The notes: generated by a model from the sequence alone, not told the origin. A stretch of DNA of 37,764 nt from an uncultured Clostridia bacterium (GCA_944390515.1 CALXQG010000005.1:1-37764); one strand, 5' to 3'; positions 15,369 through 24,576 are shown, counted from the first letter of the stretch. Numbers and translations are program-made.

Positions 15369-16397
15369 CTATTCTAAATTATTCAATATTTCTACAATTA
15401 ATTTCCATATTCCAAATGCTCCAAATGTAACTGCACAACTTATTAGATATGGCAACAATACTTTTTTTACTTCTGCTTTTCCTTCTACACTCGATGTCAT
15501 GAACTTTATTGCTATTATTAGTCCAGTTATAACTGCTACAACCATTGCTACTACAAGCAATATGTTGTATAGTGATTTTATTACATTTTGTAATTTTGTT
15601 TGTTCTATAACTGTTTCTTGTCCCTTGTTTACAAAGTCCATTGCTCCTTGTATTGTGTCATCCATTGATATTTGTCCATCTGATTCACTTTCTGGCAATA
15701 AGCCTATTGGTTTTCTGTCTAATACAGACTGATCTGGTTTGTTCATTTCATCAATTTCGTCGCTTGCTTCATTTGATTCCTCAATTTCTTCACCTGCTTC
15801 ATCAGTTATTTCGTCAATTTGTTCTTTTGTTAACTCTACTATATTTCCAGCCTTATCAAAATACCCACCTAAAATTCTTGCATTTATCTTTTGAGTTGTT
15901 GTTGCATTGGCTAAAAATTCTTCATAACTTGAAAATCCTTCTTGCTTATTATTAAAGTTTTCAAAAATAATTTTATCTTTTTCTATGTATGTTTTTTCTT
16001 CATCAGTCAAACTAGAATTACTTTCTAAAAATTTTATTTTTGATTCCATATTTCTGTAAAGTTTGGCTATTTGACTGTTTGGATCATTATATTGTTGTAT
16101 GTCTGATTGCAACTTTCCTGTGTTATCACCAGTAAAGGCAGATACAAATTTTATAAAACCTAATCTATCTTCATTAGATAATCCTTTAAGTTCTTGTTCA
16201 CTTATTTGTTCAGCTGCTGCAATATATGAGTCTACCATAGTCCAGCTCGGATTCTGGTACTCTACTTTTCCACCTCCGTACATTTCAGTTTCTTCCCACA
16301 CTGCACTCCAATCTTGAGCAGCTTTTGATATATTATTAAATGCTAACATTATTATGAATATTAAAGTAAAAATAAGTATTCTGTTTTTTATTTTCAT
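15369..16397 (-). CDS. VirB2-like protein with long ectodomain (pilin 1)
   Basis: A 342-residue protein. A signal peptide (1-26) is followed by an extracellular region of about 240 residues that is helical and very acidic in its second half (Glu/Asp-rich, about 190-225). The C-terminal 60 residues repeat the pilin pattern: helix, loop IKFMTSSVEGKAEVKKVLL, helix. A pilin-like membrane hairpin carrying an ectodomain could be a tip or minor subunit, an adhesin, or an assembly factor; the sequence does not decide. It is first in the operon, with AGGAGG 7 nt before the ATG and an extended -10 promoter 25 nt further upstream. Confidence 0.7.
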   Translation of the reverse strand: MKIKNRILIFTLIFIIMLAFNNISKAAQDWSAVWEETEMYGGGKVEYQNPSWTMVDSYIAAAEQISEQELKGLSNEDRLGFIKFVSAFTGDNTGKLQSDIQQYNDPNSQIAKLYRNMESKIKFLESNSSLTDEEKTYIEKDKIIFENFNNKQEGFSSYEEFLANATTTQKINARILGGYFDKAGNIVELTKEQIDEITDEAGEEIEESNEASDEIDEMNKPDQSVLDRKPIGLLPESESDGQISMDDTIQGAMDFVNKGQETVIEQTKLQNVIKSLYNILLVVAMVVAVITGLIIAIKFMTSSVEGKAEVKKVLLPYLISCAVTFGAFGIWKLIVEILNNLE

Positions 16398-16421
16398 TAG
16401 ATTACCTCCTATTTTATTTTT

Positions 16422-16430
16422 ATTATACCA
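16422..16430 (-). promoter_or_regulatory. Extended -10 promoter of the secretion operon
   Basis: On the minus strand TGGTATAAT (16430-16422) is a TGn extended -10 element. No clear -35 is present, as is usual for this promoter class. It lies 25 nt upstream of the first gene's ATG and is the only promoter I can support for the block down to 14451. Confidence 0.55.
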
Positions 16431-16509
16431 TATAAATCGACAATTTGTATATATTATTTTCTTTTTATTTTAACAAATCAATCTATTTTTGTAATATTTT
16501 TTGCATTAT

Positions 16510-16536
16510 AAAAACTCCAGACTTATTCGCCTAGAG
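16510..16536 (-). terminator. Terminator of the Spo0E-like gene
   Basis: On the minus strand CTCTAGGC/GTCTGGAG arms (16536-16529 and 16522-16515, with two G-T pairs) close the loop GAATAA and are followed by TTTTTA. It separates this gene from the secretion operon. Confidence 0.65.
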
Positions 16537-16561
16537 CTTGTATATAACTTCTATTAGTATT

Positions 16562-16759
16562 TTATGCCATAACAATGTTTATTTGTTTGTTTCTATTTTC
16601 ATTTATATTGCTACTATTTTTTCCTAATTCTTTTCTATAAAATTCTGCGATTAGTTCATCTAATTCAACACTTAGTTTATATATTATTTCATAATCTAGC
16701 CCACTGATTATACTTTCATTTAATTTTTCTCTTAATTTACAAATTTCATCATTTAACAT
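16562..16759 (-). CDS. Spo0E-like aspartyl-phosphate phosphatase
   Basis: A 65-residue helical hairpin protein. Two helices (CKLREKLNESI and IIYKLSVELDELIAEFY) flank a short turn, and the second carries S-x-E-L-D, the family signature whose Asp region removes phosphate from Spo0A. Such proteins delay sporulation. The ATG at 16759 is chosen over a GTG at 16768 because AGGAGA lies 9 nt before the ATG and abuts the GTG. It has its own promoter (16802-16830) and terminator, so it is monocistronic. It indicates a sporulating lineage. Confidence 0.82.
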   Translation of the reverse strand: MLNDEICKLREKLNESIISGLDYEIIYKLSVELDELIAEFYRKELGKNSSNINENRNKQINIVMA

Positions 16760-16801
16760 AAAAACCACTCTCCTTTTTGCTTTTTTCTTTTGTATATTTT
16801 A

Positions 16802-16830
16802 AAAATACCATATTTTTACAAATTAGTCAA
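16802..16830 (-). promoter_or_regulatory. Promoter of the Spo0E-like gene
   Basis: Minus strand TTGACT (16830-16825), a 17-nt spacer ending TGG, then TATTTT (16807-16802). Confidence 0.55.
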
Positions 16831-16908
16831 TCTTTTTCTGTTGATTTTAAGCAGTTTTTGCTAATTTTCGTATTTCTTTTTTTGACGTATTTCTACATTT
16901 TAATTTTC

Positions 16909-18189
16909 CTATTTACACTTTACAACAGACATTACCATATTTTCTTTTTTAAAGACATTTTTTAACACTTCTTCTGTATAGTCTTTTGTAACAGTATTAT
17001 ATTCTTCTATATAGTCAAAACTATTTATACCTTTCATTTTATCTGCCAAAAACATTCTTGCAATTTCTCCTACACTATTGTATTCTACAACATAATCTCC
17101 ATATATTTTCTTCTTTATTCTATTAAAATGGTCTTCTTCTAAACCTTCTTTTTTATATTTATCTACGACTTCTTCAATTTTTTCTTGTATTTTATCTGGA
17201 TTCTTTGATTGCCCGGATATTAAAATATGTGCATATTCGTCACTAAATTCATAATCCAAATCTGGTGTAGATAATAAATCTCCCGCTTCATATAATTCCT
17301 TATAGGCTTTGGAACTTTTTCCTATAATCATGTTCATTAATATTTCTATAGCGATATGTTTTCTTACAATTTCCTTTTTATCTTCTGCTCCTTCTATATC
17401 TTTATATCCTATTGCAAATATTGGTGTACTTACTTCCATCTCTACTTCTTTGTATGGCATATTTATTTCTGTTTCTTTTTCAGGATATATTCTTTTTATT
17501 TCTCCTTGTTCTTCTTTCTTTACTAATCTTTTTTTAATTTCTTCTAAAATTTGCTCTGGCTTAAAGTTTCCGCATACTACCATTATCATATTTGATGGGT
17601 TATAGAAGGTATTATAGCATTTGTATAAAACATCTGGTGTGATTTTGCTTATTGATTCTATACTTCCTGCGATGTCTATTTTTATAGGGTTTTTCTTGTA
17701 CATACAGTCCATAGCATTCATATACATTCTCCAACTAGGTTCATCATCATACATTTTTATTTCTTGGCCTATTATTCCTTTTTCTTTTTCTACATTTTCA
17801 TCTGTAAAATATGGGTGTTGCACATAGTCCATAAGCTCGTCTAATCCTTTGTAAAAGTTGTTAGTACATTCAAAAAGATATGCTGTATGGTCGTTTGTGG
17901 TATATGCATTTGCATCTAATCCTAAAGCCATTAATGTGTCCAAGCTATTTGTTCCGTCTGGTTGCTCAAACATTTTATGTTCTAGGAAATGTGCTACTCC
18001 ATCAGGGATAAAAACTTCTTCTCCTGTTTTTGGCATAATAAATCTATTATCAATTGAACCAAAGTGAGTTCCCCATATGATATATTTTTTGTCTAGATTA
18101 GGCTTTGGTATTACAATTACTGTCATTCCATTATCTAATTTTTCAATGTACTCTTTTTCTTTTATTTTAGAACTTTCTATTATTTTCAT
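16909..18189 (-). CDS. M16 family zinc peptidase, YmfH-like
   Basis: A 426-residue insulinase-family metallopeptidase. The inverted zinc motif H67-F-L-E-H71 is intact, and the third ligand E143 lies in GIIGQEIKMYDDEP at the expected distance. The second half is the usual structurally similar but inactive M16 domain. It lies 90 nt downstream of a catalytically silent M16 protein, matching the Firmicute ymfF-ymfH pair, where the two products form an active/inactive dimer. Their B. subtilis relatives are annotated as linked to elongation factor P modification, but the substrate here is unknown. Confidence 0.88.
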   Translation of the reverse strand: MKIIESSKIKEKEYIEKLDNGMTVIVIPKPNLDKKYIIWGTHFGSIDNRFIMPKTGEEVFIPDGVAHFLEHKMFEQPDGTNSLDTLMALGLDANAYTTNDHTAYLFECTNNFYKGLDELMDYVQHPYFTDENVEKEKGIIGQEIKMYDDEPSWRMYMNAMDCMYKKNPIKIDIAGSIESISKITPDVLYKCYNTFYNPSNMIMVVCGNFKPEQILEEIKKRLVKKEEQGEIKRIYPEKETEINMPYKEVEMEVSTPIFAIGYKDIEGAEDKKEIVRKHIAIEILMNMIIGKSSKAYKELYEAGDLLSTPDLDYEFSDEYAHILISGQSKNPDKIQEKIEEVVDKYKKEGLEEDHFNRIKKKIYGDYVVEYNSVGEIARMFLADKMKGINSFDYIEEYNTVTKDYTEEVLKNVFKKENMVMSVVKCK

Positions 18190-18279
18190 TTATTATCAAA
18201 TCCTTTCTTGTAAAGCTATCTGTTAAACTTTGAGTCAATTTTATATTTGCAAAACTTTTTATTTTACAATCTATTACGA

Positions 18280-19545
18280 TTAATCTCTTAGGAAATATAT
18301 TGTATTTATATTAATTTCCTTAGCTAGTTTTTCTACTTCTTCTTTACTAACTTTTTCTATTTTTCTCATATATTCTTCTAATGTAGTAAACTCTCCTGAT
18401 AGTTCTTGTCCATAGTAGTATGTTATTTCTGTGTCCTGTTCAGAACTAATTCCTCTAATTGACTCTACAATTAATTTTTTAGAATTATTAATATCCTCAT
18501 CTGTAAAATCTCCGTTTTTTATATCTTCTAATTGTTTTTTTATTGTTTCTAATGCTTTTTGGAAATTGCCTATTTCTATTCCGCATCTTATAAATATAGC
18601 ATTTTTTTGTCTTCTATATGTTGATACTGCTGTATATGCTAAGCTTTCTTTTTCTCTTACATTTTGGAATAATTTAGAATTAGCTCCTCCTCCTAGTATT
18701 GCATTATATATTGAGGCAACATATTTATCTTCCTGTTCTTTACTATTCACATTCATTCCTATTACTAGATTTCCTTGTGATACTTGCATGTGCTCTTCTA
18801 CTATTTTTTCTTTTCCATCCAATTCATCTTCTTTGTTTTCTGCAAATATAGGCTTTCTTGCATTTAAGTTTTGTATTGTAGAATTTTCTTCAACTAATTT
18901 TATAGCTTTTTCTTCATCAATAGTTCCTGATACAAATATGTCAATCTTACATTCACTTATTAGTTTTTTATAATATTCATATAGATTTTCTGGTGTAATT
19001 TTATCTAAATCTTCAATATATCCATACCTATATAACCCATATGGTCTGTTCTTAAACATTTCTTCAATACATCTTTCTATAGAATATGTTCTTTTATTGT
19101 CTATTTTCGAATTAATTATTTGTTTTAAATTATTTTTTTCACTTTCAATATATTCTTCCTTAAATCCATTATTTTCTATAAGTGGATTAAATATTATTCC
19201 TGTTAAAATCTCTAGGCATTTTTTTGCAAGTTCTTCTTTTTCTGGTAAAAATTCTTCGCTTATTGCTTCTAAATAAAATTTTAAAACATGGTTATCTCCT
19301 GTTTTTTCAATTCCACAATCAAATACTGCACCATACATTTCTTCTAACTTTTTACTAATTTTATCTTGTGATTGTAATTCTTGAGATCCCCTTCTTAACA
19401 CAGCTGAAATCAATGCATTTTTAGTAACATTTTCTCTATTTAATGGTGTAGTCAAAAATATAGCATACAAATTTGTTTTAAATTTATTTGTAGTTATATT
19501 ATGGATATTTATTCCTTGTTTTATTTCTTTTTTCTTATAACTCAT
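18280..19545 (-). CDS. M16 family protein without zinc motif, YmfF-like
   Basis: A 421-residue homologue of the neighbouring peptidase. At the position of HxxEH it has SAVLRRGSQELQSQ, so it cannot bind zinc. The C-terminal M16 half, with SLAYTAVSTYRRQKNAIF, keeps the Arg and Tyr region that completes the active site of a partner. It should be the non-catalytic subunit of a heterodimer. The start at 19545 (MSYKKKE) is preferred to the ATG at 19563 because AAAGGAAG lies 7 nt before it. A possible promoter lies 40 nt upstream. Confidence 0.82.
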   Translation of the reverse strand: MSYKKKEIKQGINIHNITTNKFKTNLYAIFLTTPLNRENVTKNALISAVLRRGSQELQSQDKISKKLEEMYGAVFDCGIEKTGDNHVLKFYLEAISEEFLPEKEELAKKCLEILTGIIFNPLIENNGFKEEYIESEKNNLKQIINSKIDNKRTYSIERCIEEMFKNRPYGLYRYGYIEDLDKITPENLYEYYKKLISECKIDIFVSGTIDEEKAIKLVEENSTIQNLNARKPIFAENKEDELDGKEKIVEEHMQVSQGNLVIGMNVNSKEQEDKYVASIYNAILGGGANSKLFQNVREKESLAYTAVSTYRRQKNAIFIRCGIEIGNFQKALETIKKQLEDIKNGDFTDEDINNSKKLIVESIRGISSEQDTEITYYYGQELSGEFTTLEEYMRKIEKVSKEEVEKLAKEININTIYFLRD

Positions 19546-19584
19546 ATTATATCTTCCTTTCATCTCTATTTAAAAACTTATAAT

Positions 19585-19614
19585 ATTATATATTATTATG
19601 GCTGATTTATACAA
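19585..19614 (-). promoter_or_regulatory. Possible promoter of the M16 operon
   Basis: Minus strand TTGTAT (19614-19609), an 18-nt spacer, then TATAAT (19590-19585). The -35 is weak. Confidence 0.4.
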
Positions 19615-19673
19615 GATTATTATGGCATTCTTCTAAAATATCTTTTAAAATTATAATTTTTTAAAGTAATCTA

Positions 19674-19703
19674 CAAAAAAACACACTACTTTTAGTAATG
19701 TGT
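19674..19703 (-). terminator. Terminator of rpsU
   Basis: Minus strand arms ACACATTACT and AGTAGTGTGT (19703-19681) pair around a short AAA loop and are followed by seven T. Confidence 0.85.
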
Positions 19704-19730
19704 TCTCTATTATTTACTTATTTTTATTTT

Positions 19731-19901
19731 CTAGAATTTTCTTTTTCTAGCTGCCTCTGATTTTTTCTTTCTCTTTACGCTAGGCTTTTCATAGTGCTCT
19801 CTTTTTCTTACTTCTTGCAATACTCCATTTCTTGCACATTGTCTTTTAAACCTTTTTAAGGCATCTTCTATATTTCCATTATTAACTTTAACCTCTGACA
19901 T
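19731..19901 (-). CDS. rpsU: 30S ribosomal protein S21
   Basis: A 56-residue very basic protein starting [18 protein letters not shown], then [20 protein letters not shown], and ending in an Arg/Lys-rich tail ([12 protein letters not shown]). This is full-length S21, which sits by the 3' end of 16S rRNA in the small subunit and aids initiation. AGGAGG lies 8 nt before the ATG. A consensus promoter (19982-20011) gives a leader of about 75 nt with two short hairpins (TGTTC/GAACA and CACC/GGTG) that could carry translational control. Confidence 0.95.
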   Translation of the reverse strand: MSEVKVNNGNIEDALKRFKRQCARNGVLQEVRKREHYEKPSVKRKKKSEAARKRKF

Positions 19902-19981
19902 TTTATTCCCCTCCTTCCAGTATTACACCTATAAGTGCTTGGTGCGGGATTTCATATTGTTCTGTATAACGAACAGATAAT

Positions 19982-20011
19982 ATTATACATTAAACATGTA
20001 AGCTTTGTCAA
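19982..20011 (-). promoter_or_regulatory. Promoter of rpsU
   Basis: Minus strand consensus TTGACA (20011-20006), an 18-nt spacer, TATAAT (19987-19982). Confidence 0.8.
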
Positions 20012-20062
20012 TACTAGTGAGTGGGTTTTTATAGAAATGTCTAATTCATTTATAGTAATACC

Positions 20063-21307
20063 TTATCTTGTTTTTATTATTTGCCCAACATATATTAAGT
20101 TTGGATTTCTTATTCTATTTAGTCTTACTAAATTTGCTACTGTTGTATTATACCTTTGTGCAATACCCCATAAGGTATTTCCACTTTGTACTTTATAATA
20201 TGCGTTTTGTGTTTGACTATTATTTTGTGGTATCTTTATAGTATCACCTGCATATATAAGGTTTGGGTTTGATATATTGTTTAGGCTAACAATACTTGCT
20301 ACAGTTGTATTGTATCTTTGAGCTATTTGAGATAATGTATCACCTCTTTTTATTGTATAATTTATTATATTTTGGTTATTATTTTCTTTATTACTATCGT
20401 CAGTTTGATTGCAATTTGTTGTATTATTATGATTGCATGAAATCGTTAAAATTTCCCCAGAATATATAAGATTTGGATTTGATATATTATTTATTTCTAC
20501 CAGATGACTTACTGTAGTATTATATTCTAATGCTATTTGTGACAATGTATCACCTGGTTGAACTTTATATAAAATTCTGTCTTCGTAATCGCATTTTGGA
20601 TTTTCTACTTCTGGTACTTCTTCTGTATTACTTAAAAATATATCGTTTGTATATTCATCTAAATCTACATTTCCACTTATTCCATTAACTCTTCCACTTG
20701 AAGTATATTGATATCCTTCCCAATTATTCCACTTTCCATTATCTTGTGGTTCGTTAACTCCATATTGTGCTACCCATAAAGGATATTTCGCAACTTCTTT
20801 ACTAAAGATATATTTTGCATCATATGTATTGCTATAAACAATTACCTCTTTTTTAGTTAAATTTTCTAATTCTCTCATATATGCCAATGCAATTTCATTT
20901 ATTTGATTACTATTCAAGTTTCCAAATGATTCAAAATCCATTGCTAATTTACAATCTATTTGTTTGTTTGATATTAATGATGCAAAGAATTTCGCTTGAA
21001 TTTTGGCATCTTCCACACTTCTCGCTGTTACATAATGATACACTCCTATCTTTAATCCATTTTTTTTAGCCTGTTCATAATTTCTCTCAAATTTTGCATC
21101 TTTGTAGCTAAAGCCCTGCCCTGCTCTAATATATACAATTTCTTTTCCTGCTTCTTTTACTTTTGCAAAATCTATATTACCTTGCCATTCACTTACATCT
21201 ATTCCTTTATATATTTGATTACTAGACGGAGAAAGTGCATATATAGGGACTGTAATTGATAATAATATTACTATAAATAAACTAGTTATAATTATTTTCT
21301 TTTTCAC
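20063..21307 (-). CDS. GH25 lysozyme with three LysM domains
   Basis: A 414-residue secreted muramidase. A signal peptide (1-24) is followed by a GH25 domain (about 32-225) opening with [11 protein letters not shown] (D37) and containing LAMDFES with D124 and E126, the expected catalytic acids. Three LysM peptidoglycan-binding repeats lie at 247-289, 317-359 and 371-412. Each has the GDTL or GNTL and NPNLIY core and is joined to the next by an Asn/Gln/Ser-rich linker. It probably cleaves the host's own wall in remodelling. The start codon is GTG at 21307, with GAAAGGAG 7 nt upstream. A CCTTTC segment in the leader could pair with this ribosome-binding site. Confidence 0.9.
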   Translation of the reverse strand: MKKKIIITSLFIVILLSITVPIYALSPSSNQIYKGIDVSEWQGNIDFAKVKEAGKEIVYIRAGQGFSYKDAKFERNYEQAKKNGLKIGVYHYVTARSVEDAKIQAKFFASLISNKQIDCKLAMDFESFGNLNSNQINEIALAYMRELENLTKKEVIVYSNTYDAKYIFSKEVAKYPLWVAQYGVNEPQDNGKWNNWEGYQYTSSGRVNGISGNVDLDEYTNDIFLSNTEEVPEVENPKCDYEDRILYKVQPGDTLSQIALEYNTTVSHLVEINNISNPNLIYSGEILTISCNHNNTTNCNQTDDSNKENNNQNIINYTIKRGDTLSQIAQRYNTTVASIVSLNNISNPNLIYAGDTIKIPQNNSQTQNAYYKVQSGNTLWGIAQRYNTTVANLVRLNRIRNPNLIYVGQIIKTR

Positions 21308-21384
21308 AAAAAAACTCCTTTCTTTAATATCTATAATATATTATGAAAGGAATTATGTTTTTGTTTTATTGTATTAAAAATTTA

Positions 21385-22344
21385 CTATATTATTTCATAT
21401 CCTATAAGTTCTATTTTATTGGATATAAAATCTTTATTTGTATCAATTTGCTTTGATAAATCTGTGCTTAAGTATTTTTTATTATCATCTGCAAATACAG
21501 TTACAACTGGTTCATTTTCTTTTTCTTGGTAAATAATGCTCGCAATCAAGTTTGCTCCTGATGATATTCCAATTCCTAGCCCTAATTCTTTTGCTACTCT
21601 TCTTGACATATTTATTGAATCATCATCATCAACTAAAATAATCTCATCTAGCATATTTTTGTCCAATAAGTCTGGAACGAAGTCATCACCTATACCTTCT
21701 ATCTTATGGTTTTCAATCATTTTATTTTGTGAAATGATTGGCATTTTTTTAGGTTCTAATGCTATTATTTTTATATCTTCATTATATTTCCTTAGTTTTC
21801 TTCCTACTCCCATTAAGGTTCCACCTGTTCCAACTCCTGATATAAATGCGGAAACTTTCTCTGGAATCTTTTCTACTATTTCTTCTCCAGTTGTTTCATA
21901 ATGTGCTAGTAAATTGTCTATGTTCGAAAATTGATTTGCTAAGAAACCATTTTTTTCTTCTGATAAGATTTTTGCTCTTTCAAGACATGTTCTAAATCCT
22001 CCCTCTTCTCTAGAAATAAGTATAACTTCTGCTCCATAGCTTTTCATTAATTCTACTCTTTCTTTACTAGCCCAGTTTGGCATAAATATATATACTTTAT
22101 GATTAAAATATGCACCTAATGCTGCTAAAGCTATACCTGTGTTTCCGCTTGTAGCTTCTACTATTGGCATACCTTCTTTTAATTCTCCTCTTTCTTTAGC
22201 TTTTTGTATGATATAATATGCTACTCTATCTTTTATACTTCCTGTAGGATTATAAAATTCTAATTTTGTATATATAGAGTTAATTCTCTCTCCATTTTTA
22301 TATAAAATTTTTATCATTGGAGTATTACCAATATGTTTTAACAT
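21385..22344 (-). CDS. Cysteine synthase family PLP enzyme
   Basis: A 319-residue fold-type II pyridoxal-phosphate enzyme of the CysK/CysM family, which makes cysteine from O-acetylserine and sulfide. The PLP lysine is K38 in NPTGSIKDR. EATSGNTGIA binds the substrate carboxylate, and GVGTGGTLMGVG binds the cofactor phosphate. The C-terminus is about 10-20 residues longer than in many CysK proteins. The ATG at 22344 is chosen over an upstream in-frame ATG because AAGGAGGAG precedes it. No serine acetyltransferase gene is nearby. It is divergent from the phosphoesterase gene, with separate promoters for each. Confidence 0.85.
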   Translation of the reverse strand: MLKHIGNTPMIKILYKNGERINSIYTKLEFYNPTGSIKDRVAYYIIQKAKERGELKEGMPIVEATSGNTGIALAALGAYFNHKVYIFMPNWASKERVELMKSYGAEVILISREEGGFRTCLERAKILSEEKNGFLANQFSNIDNLLAHYETTGEEIVEKIPEKVSAFISGVGTGGTLMGVGRKLRKYNEDIKIIALEPKKMPIISQNKMIENHKIEGIGDDFVPDLLDKNMLDEIILVDDDDSINMSRRVAKELGLGIGISSGANLIASIIYQEKENEPVVTVFADDNKKYLSTDLSKQIDTNKDFISNKIELIGYEII

Positions 22345-22384
22345 AATACTCACTCCTCCTTTTATATTAAATATTATTATATAT

Positions 22385-22413
22385 ATAATATACACTTTTT
22401 TATCAATTGTTAA
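22385..22413 (-). promoter_or_regulatory. Promoter of the cysteine synthase gene
   Basis: Minus strand TTAACA (22413-22408), 17 nt, TATTAT (22390-22385). TTGATA with TATATA is an overlapping alternative. Confidence 0.5.
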
Positions 22414-22423
22414 TTTGTTATTG

Positions 22424-22452
22424 TTGAAATATATCAGTTTATATATTATAAT
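22424..22452 (+). promoter_or_regulatory. Promoter of the phosphoesterase/pyrophosphorylase operon
   Basis: TTGAAA (22424-22429), 17 nt, TATAAT (22447-22452). It is divergent from the cysteine synthase promoter, with -35 boxes about 10 nt apart. Confidence 0.65.
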
Positions 22453-22484
22453 ATTATTAAAAACTTTGATTTGGAGGTGTGATT

Positions 22485-23303
22485 ATGGACAAGATTGCAA
22501 TTATTTCCGACATACATGGGAATATTACAGCATTAAGAGCTGTACTTAAGGACATAGAAGATAGAGGAATAAGTAAAATATATTGTTTGGGAGATTATGT
22601 ACTTAAAAGCTGTCATTCAGATTTGGTAATAGACCTTGTTAGAGAAAAATGTGATATTCTTTTAAAGGGTAATTGTGATTCAGTTATAACTGCACCTGAT
22701 ATTCCAAAAGGTAGATTTTGGACGAGAGATTTAATTGGTGAAGAACGTGCTGCTTTTTTACGTAATTTGCCAATATGTTATGATTTTTATATGAGTGGCT
22801 ATTTAATTAGGTTATTTCATGCTTCTCCATTTGCATTAGACTATATATTTAATCCAATGTTTTCAAATAAGAATACTATATACTCTGGTCAAGAAATAAC
22901 AGATCCAATGGATATGTTTAAAAATACTGAGTTCATAGGAAAATCAGATAATGATTCTGTTCCTGATATTGTTGGATATGGTCATATACATACACCTAAT
23001 TTGGTTCGCATAAGAAATAAAACTATTTTTAATCCAGGTAGTGTTGGAATCCCTATTGAAATGTTAAATGATAATTATTATGATGAAACTAATAAATTTT
23101 CTGCAGTAGCGTCATATATGATTTTAGAGGGTATTTTAAATAGTCAAAAATTATCACAAATTAATTTTAATTTAATAAGATTACCATATGACGTAGATAG
23201 AGAAGTAGAACTTTTAAAAAACTCAAATTTACCATCTAAAGAAAGATTGGCATTAGAACTAAAAAGTGCTACAAATTACTCTAGTATGAAGTCTACTTTA
23301 TAA
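22485..23303 (+). CDS. YfcE-like metallophosphoesterase
   Basis: A 272-residue calcineurin-like phosphoesterase. The metal ligands are all present: SDIHGN near the N-terminus, LGDYV, LKGNCDSV (GNCD, as in the YfcE subgroup), FHASP, and GYGHIHTP with the two histidines near the C-terminus, followed by FNPGSVGIP. It is longer than the roughly 180-residue YfcE proteins, with an insert between GNCD and the His motif. The ATG at 22485 has GGAGG 7 nt upstream; the GTG at 22479 is too close to it. It is cotranscribed with the pyrophosphorylase 28 nt downstream, so it may act on a phosphorylated sugar or nucleotide in the same pathway. Confidence 0.8.
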   Translation: MDKIAIISDIHGNITALRAVLKDIEDRGISKIYCLGDYVLKSCHSDLVIDLVREKCDILLKGNCDSVITAPDIPKGRFWTRDLIGEERAAFLRNLPICYDFYMSGYLIRLFHASPFALDYIFNPMFSNKNTIYSGQEITDPMDMFKNTEFIGKSDNDSVPDIVGYGHIHTPNLVRIRNKTIFNPGSVGIPIEMLNDNYYDETNKFSAVASYMILEGILNSQKLSQINFNLIRLPYDVDREVELLKNSNLPSKERLALELKSATNYSSMKSTL

Positions 23304-23331
23304 TTTTACTATCCATATTGGGGGTATGCAT

Positions 23332-24576
23332 ATGGAGGATAGATTAGAAAGAGCCCGAGAGCTTTTAAAAAAATATAATCAAGAGCATTTACTTCATTTT
23401 TATAGTGAATTAACTGATGCTCAAAGAGCTGATTTATTAAATCAAATACTTAATATTAATTTTGAAGAGATTTTATATTTATTTGAAAAATCTAAAGAAG
23501 ATATACTCAAATCAACTGAAGAAATTGAACCAATAAAGTATACCGTAAAAGCAGATTTGACACCTTTCAAGTTAAAGCAATATTTTAATACTGGGGTAAA
23601 AGCAATAAAATCTGGAAAAGTTGGTGTTATTACCCTTGCGGGTGGTCAAGGAACAAGATTAGGTGTAAATGGCCCAAAAGGTGCTTTTTGTTTAGACGTA
23701 ATCCCTAAAAAATCTTTATTTGAAATATTATGTGATTACATAAAGAAAACATCTGATAAATACAATATTCAAATTCCGTGGTATATTATGACAAGTACAA
23801 ATAATCATTTTGATACTATTAAATTTTTTGAACAAAATAATTATTTTGATTATGATAGTAACAATTTGTATTTCTTTGTTCAAGATAATTTGCCAGTAAT
23901 AAATGTTGAAAAAAAGTTAGTATTGTCTGAGATTTATAAAATTAATTTTGCTTCTAATGGTAATGGAAATTTATTTTATGCATTAAAGAAATCAAATTTA
24001 ATCAAAACAATGGAACAAAAAAAGCTTGAATGGTTATTTGTTGGAGGAGTGGATAATGTTTTATTAAATCCACTAGATCCTGTTTTTATAGGATATACAA
24101 TTAGTTCTAAATGCCAAATTGGTTCTAAAACTCTATTTAAAAGTATTCCTTCTGATACTTCATGGGTTTTTGCTAGAAAATCAGGAAAACCTAGTATTGT
24201 TGATTGTGAGCTTTTTAGTGATGAATTATCTAGAATCACAGATAATAAAGGGAATTACCTATATAGAGAAATGAATATGTTAGCACATTTATTTAGTCTT
24301 GATGCTATAAAGAAAATGTCTACTATAAAATTACCATATCATAGAGCTTTTAGAAAAAATCCATTTGTAAATTCAGAAGGTATGAAACAAGTTCCTGACG
24401 AACCTAATATATATAAATTTGAGCAGTTTGTATTTGATGCATTCTCATTTTTTGATAACATTGCTTTATTAAGAATAAATGATGACGAAGAATTTGCTCC
24501 TATAAAGAGTTTTAATGGTCCACATAACCCTGAAATAGCAGCACAAAAGTATAAAGAATTAGTTTTGAATAAATAA
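23332..24576 (+). CDS. UDP-sugar pyrophosphorylase (UDPGP/UAP family)
   Basis: A 414-residue nucleotidyltransferase of the type found in eukaryotic UDP-N-acetylglucosamine pyrophosphorylases, not the GlmU type. VGVITLAGGQGTRLG then PKGAF is the UTP-binding signature, IMTSTNNH and VQDNLPVI are typical of the family, and LFVGGVDNVLLNPLDP holds the Asp that binds metal. The N-terminal 75 residues are helical, as in UAP1. It would make UDP-HexNAc or UDP-hexose from sugar-1-phosphate and UTP; the sugar is not determined. The start at 23332 is preferred to the ATG at 23326 because GGGGG lies 7 nt before it. Confidence 0.82.
   Translation: MEDRLERARELLKKYNQEHLLHFYSELTDAQRADLLNQILNINFEEILYLFEKSKEDILKSTEEIEPIKYTVKADLTPFKLKQYFNTGVKAIKSGKVGVITLAGGQGTRLGVNGPKGAFCLDVIPKKSLFEILCDYIKKTSDKYNIQIPWYIMTSTNNHFDTIKFFEQNNYFDYDSNNLYFFVQDNLPVINVEKKLVLSEIYKINFASNGNGNLFYALKKSNLIKTMEQKKLEWLFVGGVDNVLLNPLDPVFIGYTISSKCQIGSKTLFKSIPSDTSWVFARKSGKPSIVDCELFSDELSRITDNKGNYLYREMNMLAHLFSLDAIKKMSTIKLPYHRAFRKNPFVNSEGMKQVPDEPNIYKFEQFVFDAFSFFDNIALLRINDDEEFAPIKSFNGPHNPEIAAQKYKELVLNK

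Noticed and set aside
15124..15732. Plus-strand 202-residue hydrophobic frame
   Set aside because: It is antisense to two pilin-like genes; the hydrophobic repeats mirror their membrane helices.
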